Source of the DNA: UBA11164 sp002420085
Lineage (GTDB): Bacteria > Pseudomonadota > Gammaproteobacteria > Xanthomonadales > Xanthomonadaceae
Reading direction: 5' to 3'
DNA length: 16,619 nt
Assembly: GCA_031976395.1 (NCBI GenBank)
Contig: DALYLJ010000060.1
Coordinates: 1 to 16,619, forward strand
In this document: positions 6,855 through 14,468 of the stretch, in pieces
Position numbering within the stretch: position 1 is the first letter of the stretch
How the letters are laid out: every line of letters starts with the position of its first letter
The notes under the pieces: generated by a model
The model's input: the letters and a program-made list of their open reading frames with translations, nothing else
What the model was told of the DNA's origin: nothing
The model's database searches: none
Position numbers and translations under genes: made by a program

Positions 6855-8870
6855 CTATCGGTTATCGACAGTCTCCGGTGCGGCCTTGAGATGGCGATCA
6901 AGGAAGGCCAGGATCGCGCCGTAGCCGGTGATCTGGTTCTTCTTCTTGGTGAAACCGTGGCCTTCGTCGTCGAATAGGACGTATTCGACCGGTACGCCAT
7001 TGGCGCGGACGGCGGCGACGATTTCATCACTCTCCGGCTGGATGACGCGCGGGTCGTTGGCGCCCTGGAGCACGATCAGGGGGCGAACGATCCGCTCGGC
7101 ATGAAACAGGGGGGAGGTGGCGATCAGTTTCTCGCGGTCGGTCTCCGGATTGCCGATCTCGGCATACAGTGCCTGTCGGAAACTCTCCCAGTACGGCGGG
7201 ATGCTTTCCAGGGTGCGCAGCCAGTTGCTGACGCCGAAGATGTTGACGCCGACGGCGAATTCCTCGGGATGGAAGGCAAGTGCGGCCAGGGTCATGTAGC
7301 CGCCATAGCTGCCGCCCATGATGCCGATCCGATCGGGATCGACGTAGTCGAGCGATTGCAGGTATTTCTTGGCCTCGATCACGTCCCACAGCGGCTCGCG
7401 ACCGTGCTTGCCGTCGTCGGCGGCAAAGAAGGTCTTGCCGTAACCGGAACTGCCGCGATTGTTGATGCCCAAGATCACGTAGCCATGATTGGCCAGATAC
7501 TGGCGCAGGGCATTCCAGGCGCGGGTGGTCTGGCCGCCAGGACCGCCGTGGACATCGATGATGGCCGGCATTCGCGCACCGGCGTCGGCCTGATGTGGTT
7601 TCCACAGGATGTTGGGAATCTCCAGGCCATCGAAACTCTTGAACCGCACGACCGAGGTTTCGACCAGATCTTCGGGGTCGATCGCCGGGTTGAGCGAGCG
7701 GGTCAACTGCACCGGGGCCTGGCCCAGGGTCAGGGTGTAGAGGTCATTGGGCTGGCGATCGCCGTTGAGGTAGAAGGCCAGTCGCGATTCCGAGCGGCCG
7801 ATGGTCAGACCGCGAATCTCGCCAGCGGGTAACCTGGGCAGTTCGACCGCTGTGCCGGTGGTGGTTTCAACCATGCGAATGCGGGTGCGGCCGTCCTCGT
7901 TGATCCCCGTGACCCGATAGCTGCCATTGTGCGAGTAGCCGGCGAAGACGATGTCCCAGTCAGCCCGTTCGATCTCGCTGTGGCGGGCATCGGCGAAGTC
8001 GTAGCGGCGCAGGCTGCTGAATTCGCCATTGTCATTGCTGGTGTACAGCAGGTGCGTGCCGTCCGGCGCGAAATCCTGGATGGCGAATTGGGCATTGCCC
8101 TGGTGTGGACTGAGGTGGAGCGTCTGGTCGCGCTCGCGATCGTGCAGGTAGATGTCGTTGTTGACCGTAGTGTCCGGCTTGGTCAGGGCGATGTAGCGAC
8201 CGTCGCCGGACACGGGTCCGGGTTCGTAGCCGGTGTCGTTGCGATAGATCATTTCCCGCGCGTAGCCATCCACGGCATAGGCATAGACGTCGAAGTAGCG
8301 CGCATCGCGTTCATTGGTCAGAACGAAGAACCGGCTGCCATCGTGGCTGAAGCCGGCAAATTCGGCCTTGAGTCCATCGCCGGGCGTGAGGTCGCGCTCG
8401 CTGCCATCGGCTTCGATCACGATCAGATGATTCAGTTCGTCGCCGCCGCGATCACGGGTGACCAGCACCCGATCATCACCGGGAAACCAGGCAACCGCGA
8501 AATGGTTGTCGCTGGTCGATGTGGTCACCGGGGTCCAGGTGCCGCCGCCGACGGCGATGGTGTAGGCATTCCAGATGCCGGTTCGATTCGACGACAGCAG
8601 GATGCGTGATTCGTCGGGCGAGAACGACGCGCCGGTCACGCCGATCGATTCAATGAAGTCCTCGATGCTGTAGGTTTTCGCCGGTCGGGCGGGCTCGACC
8701 GAGGCGGCGGCCGGCGTTGCATCCGGGGTCGCCGGTGGTTCTGCTGTGCCGCAGCCGGCCAGCATCAGGGCGGTGAGCAGGTTGATCAGAACCGCCACCG
8801 CCATCGGTGTCCGCTGCATGGACCTGCCGAGGGCTGTGCGCGGGGCAATCGATGGCATGCGGGTGGACAT
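6855..8870 (-). CDS. S9 family (prolyl oligopeptidase type) peptidase, lipoprotein
   Basis: A serine peptidase of the prolyl oligopeptidase/acylaminoacyl-peptidase family, which cleaves short peptides. From the ATG at 8870 it has 671 residues. A lipoprotein signal ends in LMLAGC, with the lipidated cysteine at C40, so it should be exported and membrane-anchored. Residues about 70-400 form a beta-propeller of repeated strands (FSPDESRILLSSNRTG, FSHDGSRFFVLTNERD, FAPDGTHLLYTSND). The alpha/beta-hydrolase domain follows with HGGPGGQ (oxyanion region), the nucleophile S521 in GGSYGGYM, D606 in GANDPRV and H638 in DEGHGF: a complete catalytic triad. The ATG at 8870 has GGAG 10 nt upstream; the ATG at 8819 would give a more standard 23-residue signal and is an alternative. 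It lies 100 nt downstream of the M3 oligopeptidase gene on the same strand, so the two may share a transcript. The exact substrate is not determined. Confidence 0.92.
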   Translation of the reverse strand: MSTRMPSIAPRTALGRSMQRTPMAVAVLINLLTALMLAGCGTAEPPATPDATPAAASVEPARPAKTYSIEDFIESIGVTGASFSPDESRILLSSNRTGIWNAYTIAVGGGTWTPVTTSTSDNHFAVAWFPGDDRVLVTRDRGGDELNHLIVIEADGSERDLTPGDGLKAEFAGFSHDGSRFFVLTNERDARYFDVYAYAVDGYAREMIYRNDTGYEPGPVSGDGRYIALTKPDTTVNNDIYLHDRERDQTLHLSPHQGNAQFAIQDFAPDGTHLLYTSNDNGEFSSLRRYDFADARHSEIERADWDIVFAGYSHNGSYRVTGINEDGRTRIRMVETTTGTAVELPRLPAGEIRGLTIGRSESRLAFYLNGDRQPNDLYTLTLGQAPVQLTRSLNPAIDPEDLVETSVVRFKSFDGLEIPNILWKPHQADAGARMPAIIDVHGGPGGQTTRAWNALRQYLANHGYVILGINNRGSSGYGKTFFAADDGKHGREPLWDVIEAKKYLQSLDYVDPDRIGIMGGSYGGYMTLAALAFHPEEFAVGVNIFGVSNWLRTLESIPPYWESFRQALYAEIGNPETDREKLIATSPLFHAERIVRPLIVLQGANDPRVIQPESDEIVAAVRANGVPVEYVLFDDEGHGFTKKKNQITGYGAILAFLDRHLKAAPETVDNR

Positions 8871-8970
8871 GACGACTGGGCTCCGGACGAATGGGGCGCC
8901 AGTATCGGTGTTCCCGATCGGTGCTGCCAGGGCCGAAAGGGACAGGCGACCCGCGACCCGCGACCGACGA

Positions 8971-11037
8971 TCAGGCGGCCAGACCGTAACTGCGCAGCAG
9001 GGCGGTCGGGTCGGGCGCGCGCCCCCGGAAGGCGACGAAGCTCTCCAGGGCCGGACGTGAGCCGCCAACCGCGAGGATCTCGCGGCGATAGCGGCGGCCG
9101 GTCTCGGGATCGAACAGGCCAGCCTCCTCGAACGCGGCGAAGGCGTCGGCACTCAGGACTTCGGCCCACAGGTAGCTGTAGTAGCCGGCGGCATAGCCGC
9201 CGCCGAAGATGTGGGTGAAGGCATGCGGCAGACGGTTCCACTCCGGTACACGGATCACCGCGACCCGATCGCGAACCTGGCCGAGGATATCCAGGGCGCG
9301 GCTGCCGAGGGCGGGGTCGTACTCGAGATGCAGGCGGAAGTCGAACAGCGCATATTCGAGCTGTCGGACCAGAAACAGGCCGGCATGAAAGTGGCGGGCG
9401 GCCAGCATCTTGCGGTACAGCGGCTCGGGCAGGGCTTCGCCGGTGCGCCAGTGGCGGGCGAACAGGTCGAGGGTTTCCCGCTGCCAGCAGAAGTTCTCCA
9501 TGAACTGGCTGGGCAGTTCGACGGCATCCCACTCGACGCCATTGATGCCGCCGACGCCCGGCCAATCGACCTCGGTCAGCAGATGGTGCAGGCCGTGGCC
9601 GAATTCGTGGAACAGGGTGAGGACATCATCGTGGCTGAGCAGGGCCGGCCGCTCGCCGACCGGCGGGGCGAAATTGCAGGTCAGGAAGGCGACCGGGCGA
9701 TGGCGGTGGCTGCCGTCGGCGAGGCGCTCGCGGCAGACATCCATCCACGCGCCGCCGCGCTTGCTGGACCGGGCGTACAGGTCGAGGTAGAAGCCGGCCC
9801 GAACGCTGCCGTCAGCATCGATCAGGTCGAAGTAGCGGGCATCGGGATGCCAGAGTGGCACATCGCGACGCTCGGTGAAGGCGATCCCGAACACACGGCC
9901 GGCAATGGCGAGCAGGCCGTCCAGCACGGCCGGCAAGGGGAAGTAGGGCTTGAGATCCTCTTCGCTGAAGTCGAAGCGCGACTGACGCAGCATCTCGGCG
10001 GCGTGGGCGACATCCCAGGGCTGGAGGTCGGCCAGGCCCAGTCGATCGGCAGCGAACGCGCGCAGTTCGGCAAGTTCACGCTCGGCAACCGGTTTGGCAC
10101 GCTCCGCCAGATCATGCAGAAAGGCCAGCACGCGCTCGGGGTCGCCGGCCATCTTGTCTTGCAGCGAGACATGGGCGGCGCTGGCGAAGCCGATCAGGCG
10201 GGCCGATTCGTGGCCGAGCGCGAGAATGCGCTCGATCCGTTCGGAGTTGTCGAAGCGACCGGCATGTGGGCCGCGATCGGAAGCGCGGGTGTTGTAGGCG
10301 GTGTAGACCGTTTCGCGCAGGCTGCGATCCCCGGCATAGGTCAGGATGGCCTGCACCGCTGGTCCCTTCAGGGTGGCCAGGTGACCGTCGCAGCCGGCAT
10401 CACGGGCGGCCTGTGCCAGGATGTCGCGGGCGGACTCCGGCAGGCCGACAAGCTCATGTTCGGCGACCGGTCGGGTCCAGGCATCGGTGGCGTCGAGCAC
10501 GGCCTCCGCGAAGCCGGTCCTGAGGGCACTCAATTCGGTCTGGATGGTCTTGAACCGGCTGCGTTCGGGCTCGTCGAGACCGACCCCGGACAGCCGGAAC
10601 TCGCGCAGGGCATCCTCGACCAGGGTCCGTCGGGCACGATCCAGACCGGCGAACTCGGGATGCGCGTGCAGGACGCGGACAGCCTCGAACAAGGCCCGAT
10701 TCTGGCCAAGTTCGGTGTCGTGTTCGGCCAGTTTCTGCTCGGCCTGGTTGTAGGCGCTGCGCAGTTCCGGGGAATCCTTGACGCCATGCAGGTGGCCGAT
10801 CGGTGCCCAGGCTCGGGCCAGACGTTCGGCCATGCGCTCCAGCGGTGCCATCAGCCGCTCGAAGTCGCGGGCCTCGGGATCGGCGATCAGGCGGGCGACT
10901 TCGGCACGGTAGTCGGCCAGCAGCCGATCGATGGCAGGATTGACGTGATCGGGCAGGATGGCCGGAAAATCCGGCAGCTCATGGTCGGCGAGCAGCGGGT
11001 TGTGTCCGGCGTTCCGGCTTTCGATGTTGATGTTCAT
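8971..11037 (-). CDS. prlC: M3 family oligopeptidase A (zinc metallopeptidase)
   Basis: A cytosolic thimet-type zinc oligopeptidase that degrades short peptides, including cleaved signal peptides in E. coli. The 688 residues match the usual PrlC/OpdA length. The start, NPLLADHELPDFPAILPDHV, and the helical N-terminal half are typical. The zinc site is HEFGHGLHHLLT, with ligands H477 and H481, the base E478, and the third ligand E507 in DAVELPSQFMENF. GINGVEWDAVELPSQ and the C-terminal FGGGYAAGYYSYLWAEVLSADAF are near-invariant in the family. The ATG at 11037 is preceded by no clear ribosome site. The 150 nt upstream (11038-11187), up to the end of the YkvA-like gene, hold no gene and no obvious promoter hexamers. 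The S9 peptidase follows after 100 nt. Confidence 0.95.
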   Translation of the reverse strand: MNINIESRNAGHNPLLADHELPDFPAILPDHVNPAIDRLLADYRAEVARLIADPEARDFERLMAPLERMAERLARAWAPIGHLHGVKDSPELRSAYNQAEQKLAEHDTELGQNRALFEAVRVLHAHPEFAGLDRARRTLVEDALREFRLSGVGLDEPERSRFKTIQTELSALRTGFAEAVLDATDAWTRPVAEHELVGLPESARDILAQAARDAGCDGHLATLKGPAVQAILTYAGDRSLRETVYTAYNTRASDRGPHAGRFDNSERIERILALGHESARLIGFASAAHVSLQDKMAGDPERVLAFLHDLAERAKPVAERELAELRAFAADRLGLADLQPWDVAHAAEMLRQSRFDFSEEDLKPYFPLPAVLDGLLAIAGRVFGIAFTERRDVPLWHPDARYFDLIDADGSVRAGFYLDLYARSSKRGGAWMDVCRERLADGSHRHRPVAFLTCNFAPPVGERPALLSHDDVLTLFHEFGHGLHHLLTEVDWPGVGGINGVEWDAVELPSQFMENFCWQRETLDLFARHWRTGEALPEPLYRKMLAARHFHAGLFLVRQLEYALFDFRLHLEYDPALGSRALDILGQVRDRVAVIRVPEWNRLPHAFTHIFGGGYAAGYYSYLWAEVLSADAFAAFEEAGLFDPETGRRYRREILAVGGSRPALESFVAFRGRAPDPTALLRSYGLAA

Positions 11038-11187
11038 GACAGGCAGATGCTGCCCCGACGTGGGGAAAACAAGGTGCGGACCGACCTGGCACGCAACGAG
11101 CGCACCGGGTCAAGGCCAGCAGGCCGGGCCGCTGCTCGGGTCGATGGCCGATCGCGGCTGGAACCCGGCGACTGCCGGACTCGGCAC

Positions 11188-11805
11188 CTACGGGGCGATG
11201 CGATCGACGGTCGGGCGCCAGCTTCGATTGACATAGCTCGGCCGCTTGCGGCCGTAGCCTTCACTGCTGCCGTAGCCAACACCCAGTTCCCGCCGCCGTT
11301 CGTGCATCCGATCCTGGAGAACCTGACGCTTGGCGGCCAGCCAGTCTTCATGACTGACCGTGGCCGGATCGACGCCGCGCGTGCGTGCCTGCTCGGCCCG
11401 GTAATCGCAGAATTCCTCGTAGGCTTCCAGTTCGGGCAGCAGCTTGTCGGCGCACAGTTCGATCATGACCGCATCGTCGAGATAGCCGAGCACCGGGATC
11501 CGGTCGGGAATGACATCTTCGGGATCGGCGAAGTAAGCCAGGGCGTCCAGCACCCGTCGGCGATCGGCTTCGGGCATGGCCCAGGCCGAGTCCGACAGCA
11601 TGGCCAGCATGTCTTCGAGCAGGTCGATGCGCTCGCCGATGAAACCGGGAATGTCCTGCACCCCGGCGCGCCCGAGCACGTCCAGGGCACCCTTGACGAT
11701 GTCGGCGTCAGGCTTGCCGGCGGCGGCCAGACCGGCCTTGTCCAGGGCGGCACGGAAATACGTGAGGTCGGCGTCGCCGAGTTCGATGGTGATGGAGAGG
11801 GCCAT
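11188..11805 (-). CDS. YkvA family (DUF1232) protein
   Basis: A 205-residue protein of unknown function. The DUF1232 core spans about residues 85-125: DALAYFADPEDVIPDRIPVLGYLDDAVMI has the family pattern YxxxPxDxIPDxIPxxGYLDD. Many family members carry membrane helices; here the core is only mildly hydrophobic, and a long N-terminal helical part (about 1-84) and a charged, tyrosine/arginine-rich tail (about 150-205, with GYGSSEGYGRKR) flank it. The ATG at 11805 has GGA about 7 nt upstream. It lies between the Na/Pi transporter gene (104 nt upstream) and prlC (150 nt downstream), all on the minus strand. No function can be assigned. Confidence 0.85.
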   Translation of the reverse strand: MALSITIELGDADLTYFRAALDKAGLAAAGKPDADIVKGALDVLGRAGVQDIPGFIGERIDLLEDMLAMLSDSAWAMPEADRRRVLDALAYFADPEDVIPDRIPVLGYLDDAVMIELCADKLLPELEAYEEFCDYRAEQARTRGVDPATVSHEDWLAAKRQVLQDRMHERRRELGVGYGSSEGYGRKRPSYVNRSWRPTVDRIAP

Positions 11806-11864
11806 GATTGATCCGGGGTGGCTGATCTGGGGTCGGATGGTCTGCGCAGACTAGCAGCTTGGCG

Positions 11865-11903
11865 AAAAATCTTCATCCAGGCCGCACGCCGGGCATGCCC
11901 GGC
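11865..11903 (-). terminator. GC palindrome followed by a T-run, possible terminator of the Na/Pi transporter gene
   Basis: The perfect 16-nt palindrome GCCGGGCATGCCCGGC (11888-11903) begins 6 nt after the transporter stop. In the minus direction a run of five T (11865-11869) follows, but 18 nt past the stem instead of next to it. That makes it an imperfect intrinsic terminator. The palindrome could also act as a binding site ahead of the YkvA-like gene. Confidence 0.35.
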
Positions 11904-11909
11904 CACCTG

Positions 11910-13568
11910 CTAGCCCTCCACGGGCGGCGGACGGGTCGGGGGGCCGGCCGCAGCCGGGGGCTCGGTCGAGCCGATGGCTGCCAGATACCGCGCCGCCTTG
12001 ATCGCCTGATCGACGATTCGGCGCATGGCACTGGCTTCGTCGAGGGTGCGAACCAGGCTGGTCGAACCGATCATACCGTGACCACCGGCACGCAGCAGCA
12101 GATCCTTGCTGTGTCGGTAGGTGTCCTCGAAGGCGCTGGCGGCGGTGCGCAGGGCGTCGTCATCGGCAGGCGATTGGCGATTCGGGTCGGCCAGCGCGAG
12201 GGCCTGATCGGCAGCGGCGCGCAGGCTGGCCATCAATTGCGCTGGACCGGGTGGCAATTCGCTGGTTCGGGGCGCGCGCGCCCATTCCACCGCGCGCTCG
12301 GCCATGCCCCGGTAATACTGAGCAACCCGCACGGCGGCCGGCTGGCCGGCTTCGACCACCGCATCGCCGCTGCTGTCGAGGCCACCGGCAAACTCGATGG
12401 TGGCCTCGCTCAGTCGCTCGATGGCATCGTGTTCGCCATCCAACCGACCATCCTGCGGCGCTTCGCTGCTCAACACCGAGCGTGCCATGCGATGGGCGAT
12501 GGCGCCGATCCGGCGCAGTTCCAGGCGCAGAGCGTCGAGCGCCAGATGCGGTGTCGCCATCACCGTGCGATCGAGGTAGCGCGGTCGCGCCTCGTCCTCC
12601 TCGGCTCGCAGGAAGCGCCGATCGAGCCAACGCACCAGCACGCCGCGCGCCGGCCACATCAGCACCACACCCAGCAGGTTGGCCAGGGTATGAAACATCG
12701 CCAGCGAAGTCGCTTCGCGTCCAGCCAGACTCAGCGTCGCCGTGATCCAGCCGACGATCGCCAGCAGCCCCGGCAGAGCCAGCAGGGCGGCCAGACCGGC
12801 CACCAGATTGAACACGACATGCGCAGCCGCCACCCGGTGAGCCGCCGAAGTCGCGCCCAGGCTGGCAAGGACCGCCGTCGAGGTGGTGCCGATATTGGCG
12901 CCGATCACCATCGCCGCACCGGCCGACAGGGGCATCAGGCCACCGGCCGCAGCGGTCAGGGTGACCGCCAGTGCGGCACTGGAGGATTGCATCAACACGG
13001 TCAGCACCACGCCGATGCCTGCGAAGGCCAACAGACCAAGCACCCCGCTGCCGTCGAGCGCATGCAGGTCGAGCACGTCGCCGACATCGGTGAAGCTGTC
13101 CTTGAGCGCATCCAGGCCGAGAAAGAAAATGCCGAAACCGGCCAGCGCCTGCCCGAGCGCCGCCGGTCGGCCTCGTGAACTGATCCACAGAGCCATGCCC
13201 ACAGCGATGGCCGGCATCGCCAGGACATGCAGATCGACATTGAACCCGACCAGGGCGACGATCCAGCCGGTCAGCGTGGTACCGACATTGGCGCCGAAGA
13301 CCAGACCGATCGCCTGACCCAGACTGAGCAGACCGGCATTGACGAAGCCGATGATGGCGAAGATCACCGCACTGGACGACTGCACCAGGGCGGTGATCAG
13401 CAAGCCCGAGGCAAAACCCCGACCGATGCTGCGGGTCGCCGAACTCAGCAGGTGTCGCAAGGCCGGTCCGGCGGCGACCTTCAGCCCGTCGCTCATCAGC
13501 CGCATGCCGAGCAGGAACAGTCCGACACCGCCCGCAAACAGGATCAGACTGGCGCCGTATCCGGTCAT
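11910..13568 (-). CDS. Na+/phosphate cotransporter family protein (NptA/YjbB type) with PhoU-like tail
   Basis: An inner-membrane protein of the Na/Pi-cotransporter II family, which moves phosphate with sodium. The 552 residues hold about eight hydrophobic segments in residues 1-310, arranged as an inverted repeat: TALVQSSSA (Q63) with GANVGTTLTG, and TVLMQSSSA (Q194) with GANIGTTSTA. These paired QSSS and G-A-N-x-G-T-T motifs define the family's substrate site. The C-terminal 210 residues are helical and polar (HLALDALRLELRRIGAIAHRMARSV and onward), as in the PhoU-like domain fused to many members. The direction of transport cannot be told; E. coli YjbB exports phosphate. The ATG at 13568 lacks a clear ribosome site and overlaps the TGA of an 11-codon frame beginning at 13597. 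It is divergent from the DUF938 gene, with a 124-nt shared upstream region. No pho regulatory gene is adjacent. Confidence 0.92.
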   Translation of the reverse strand: MTGYGASLILFAGGVGLFLLGMRLMSDGLKVAAGPALRHLLSSATRSIGRGFASGLLITALVQSSSAVIFAIIGFVNAGLLSLGQAIGLVFGANVGTTLTGWIVALVGFNVDLHVLAMPAIAVGMALWISSRGRPAALGQALAGFGIFFLGLDALKDSFTDVGDVLDLHALDGSGVLGLLAFAGIGVVLTVLMQSSSAALAVTLTAAAGGLMPLSAGAAMVIGANIGTTSTAVLASLGATSAAHRVAAAHVVFNLVAGLAALLALPGLLAIVGWITATLSLAGREATSLAMFHTLANLLGVVLMWPARGVLVRWLDRRFLRAEEDEARPRYLDRTVMATPHLALDALRLELRRIGAIAHRMARSVLSSEAPQDGRLDGEHDAIERLSEATIEFAGGLDSSGDAVVEAGQPAAVRVAQYYRGMAERAVEWARAPRTSELPPGPAQLMASLRAAADQALALADPNRQSPADDDALRTAASAFEDTYRHSKDLLLRAGGHGMIGSTSLVRTLDEASAMRRIVDQAIKAARYLAAIGSTEPPAAAGPPTRPPPVEG

Positions 13569-13692
13569 CGCGGCGGATCAGGGTCGGTGTGCGGCATGGC
13601 CTTATGGTCGCGCGGCCCCGCGGCAACGGCAAGCATCGGGCTCGCAGCGATCGGGTTCCATTCGACCGGCGAAGCCGGGTACGCTGTCCAGC

Positions 13693-14298
13693 ATGACTGA
13701 CAAGCCCCACGCACCCGCCACCGAGCGCAACCGCGAACCGATCCTGGCCGAGCTGCGCGCGCTGTTTGCCGACCATCAGCGGGTGCTGGAGATCGGCAGC
13801 GGCACCGGCCAGCACGCGGTGTTCTTCGCTGCCGCGCTGCCGCATCTGGTCTGGCAGTGTTCGGACCGGGCCGAGAATCTGCCCGGCATTCGCCTGTGGC
13901 TGGCTGACGCCGGCCTCGCCAACACCCCGGCGCCACTGGCGCTCGACGTGATCCGCGACCCCTGGCCGAGCGAGCGCTACGACGCCGTGTTCAGCGCCAA
14001 CACCCTGCACATCATGCCCTGGCAGGCGGTCGAGGCATTGTTCGCCGGCCTGCCCGCTGTGCTGCACCCCAGTGCCACAGTGGCGATCTACGGCCCATTC
14101 AACCGCAATGGCATCGCCACCAGCGACAGCAATGCCGCCTTCGATGCCAAGCTCCGCTCCGAACAGCCACACATGGGCCTGCGTGATGTCGAAGCGGTCG
14201 ATGCCCTGGCCCAGGCTGCCGGCCTGGCCCTGATCGCCGACATCGCCATGCCGGCCAACAATGCCTTGCGGGTGTGGCGGTTGGTCAAATCGACATAG
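13693..14298 (+). CDS. DUF938 family protein, predicted SAM-dependent methyltransferase
   Basis: A 201-residue protein of the DUF938/UPF0585 family with a class I methyltransferase fold. The family opening ATERNREPILAEL (9-21) is followed by the SAM-binding motif VLEIGSGTGQHAVFFA (31-46). Later family blocks are visible: YDAVFSANTLHIMPW, VAIYGPFNRNG, SDSNAAFDAKLRS and MGLRDVEAV. The substrate is unknown. The open frame extends far upstream, but the homology begins at the ATG at 13693, which is therefore the start; no good ribosome site precedes it. A TACGCT hexamer at 13680-13685 could be a -10 that would give an almost leaderless transcript. It is divergent from the transporter gene and followed by the M48 gene after 170 nt. 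Confidence 0.9.
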   Translation: MTDKPHAPATERNREPILAELRALFADHQRVLEIGSGTGQHAVFFAAALPHLVWQCSDRAENLPGIRLWLADAGLANTPAPLALDVIRDPWPSERYDAVFSANTLHIMPWQAVEALFAGLPAVLHPSATVAIYGPFNRNGIATSDSNAAFDAKLRSEQPHMGLRDVEAVDALAQAAGLALIADIAMPANNALRVWRLVKST

Positions 14299-14468
14299 GC
14301 CGGCGGGCGGCATGCGTCACTGACCGAATCCGTTCACGAATCGCTCGCAGCACTACCATCCTGATCGGCACGGTCGGCCGATTCCGACCCACTTGCCGGG
14401 CACTGCCGCACACGGCATGATCGTGCCCTTGCGCACGCGCGCCCAGCGGCGGCAGAGTCGATTCGACC

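Noticed and set aside
8871..9152. N-terminal extension of the S9 peptidase frame up to 9152
   Set aside because: The added residues overlap the end of prlC, are arginine/proline-rich, and would bury the lipoprotein signal that should be at the N-terminus.
9211..11811. 866-codon plus-strand open frame opposite prlC and the YkvA-like gene
   Set aside because: It lies antisense to two well-supported genes and its translation has no family features. Long antisense frames are common in high-GC genomes with strong third-position bias.
13339..13692. Upstream extension of the DUF938 frame
   Set aside because: It runs antisense into the transporter gene, and family similarity begins at the ATG at 13693.
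12160..14313. 717-codon minus-strand frame across the transporter and DUF938 genes
   Set aside because: The translation is glutamine/arginine/glycine-rich and low in complexity, and it overlaps two recognised genes in other frames.
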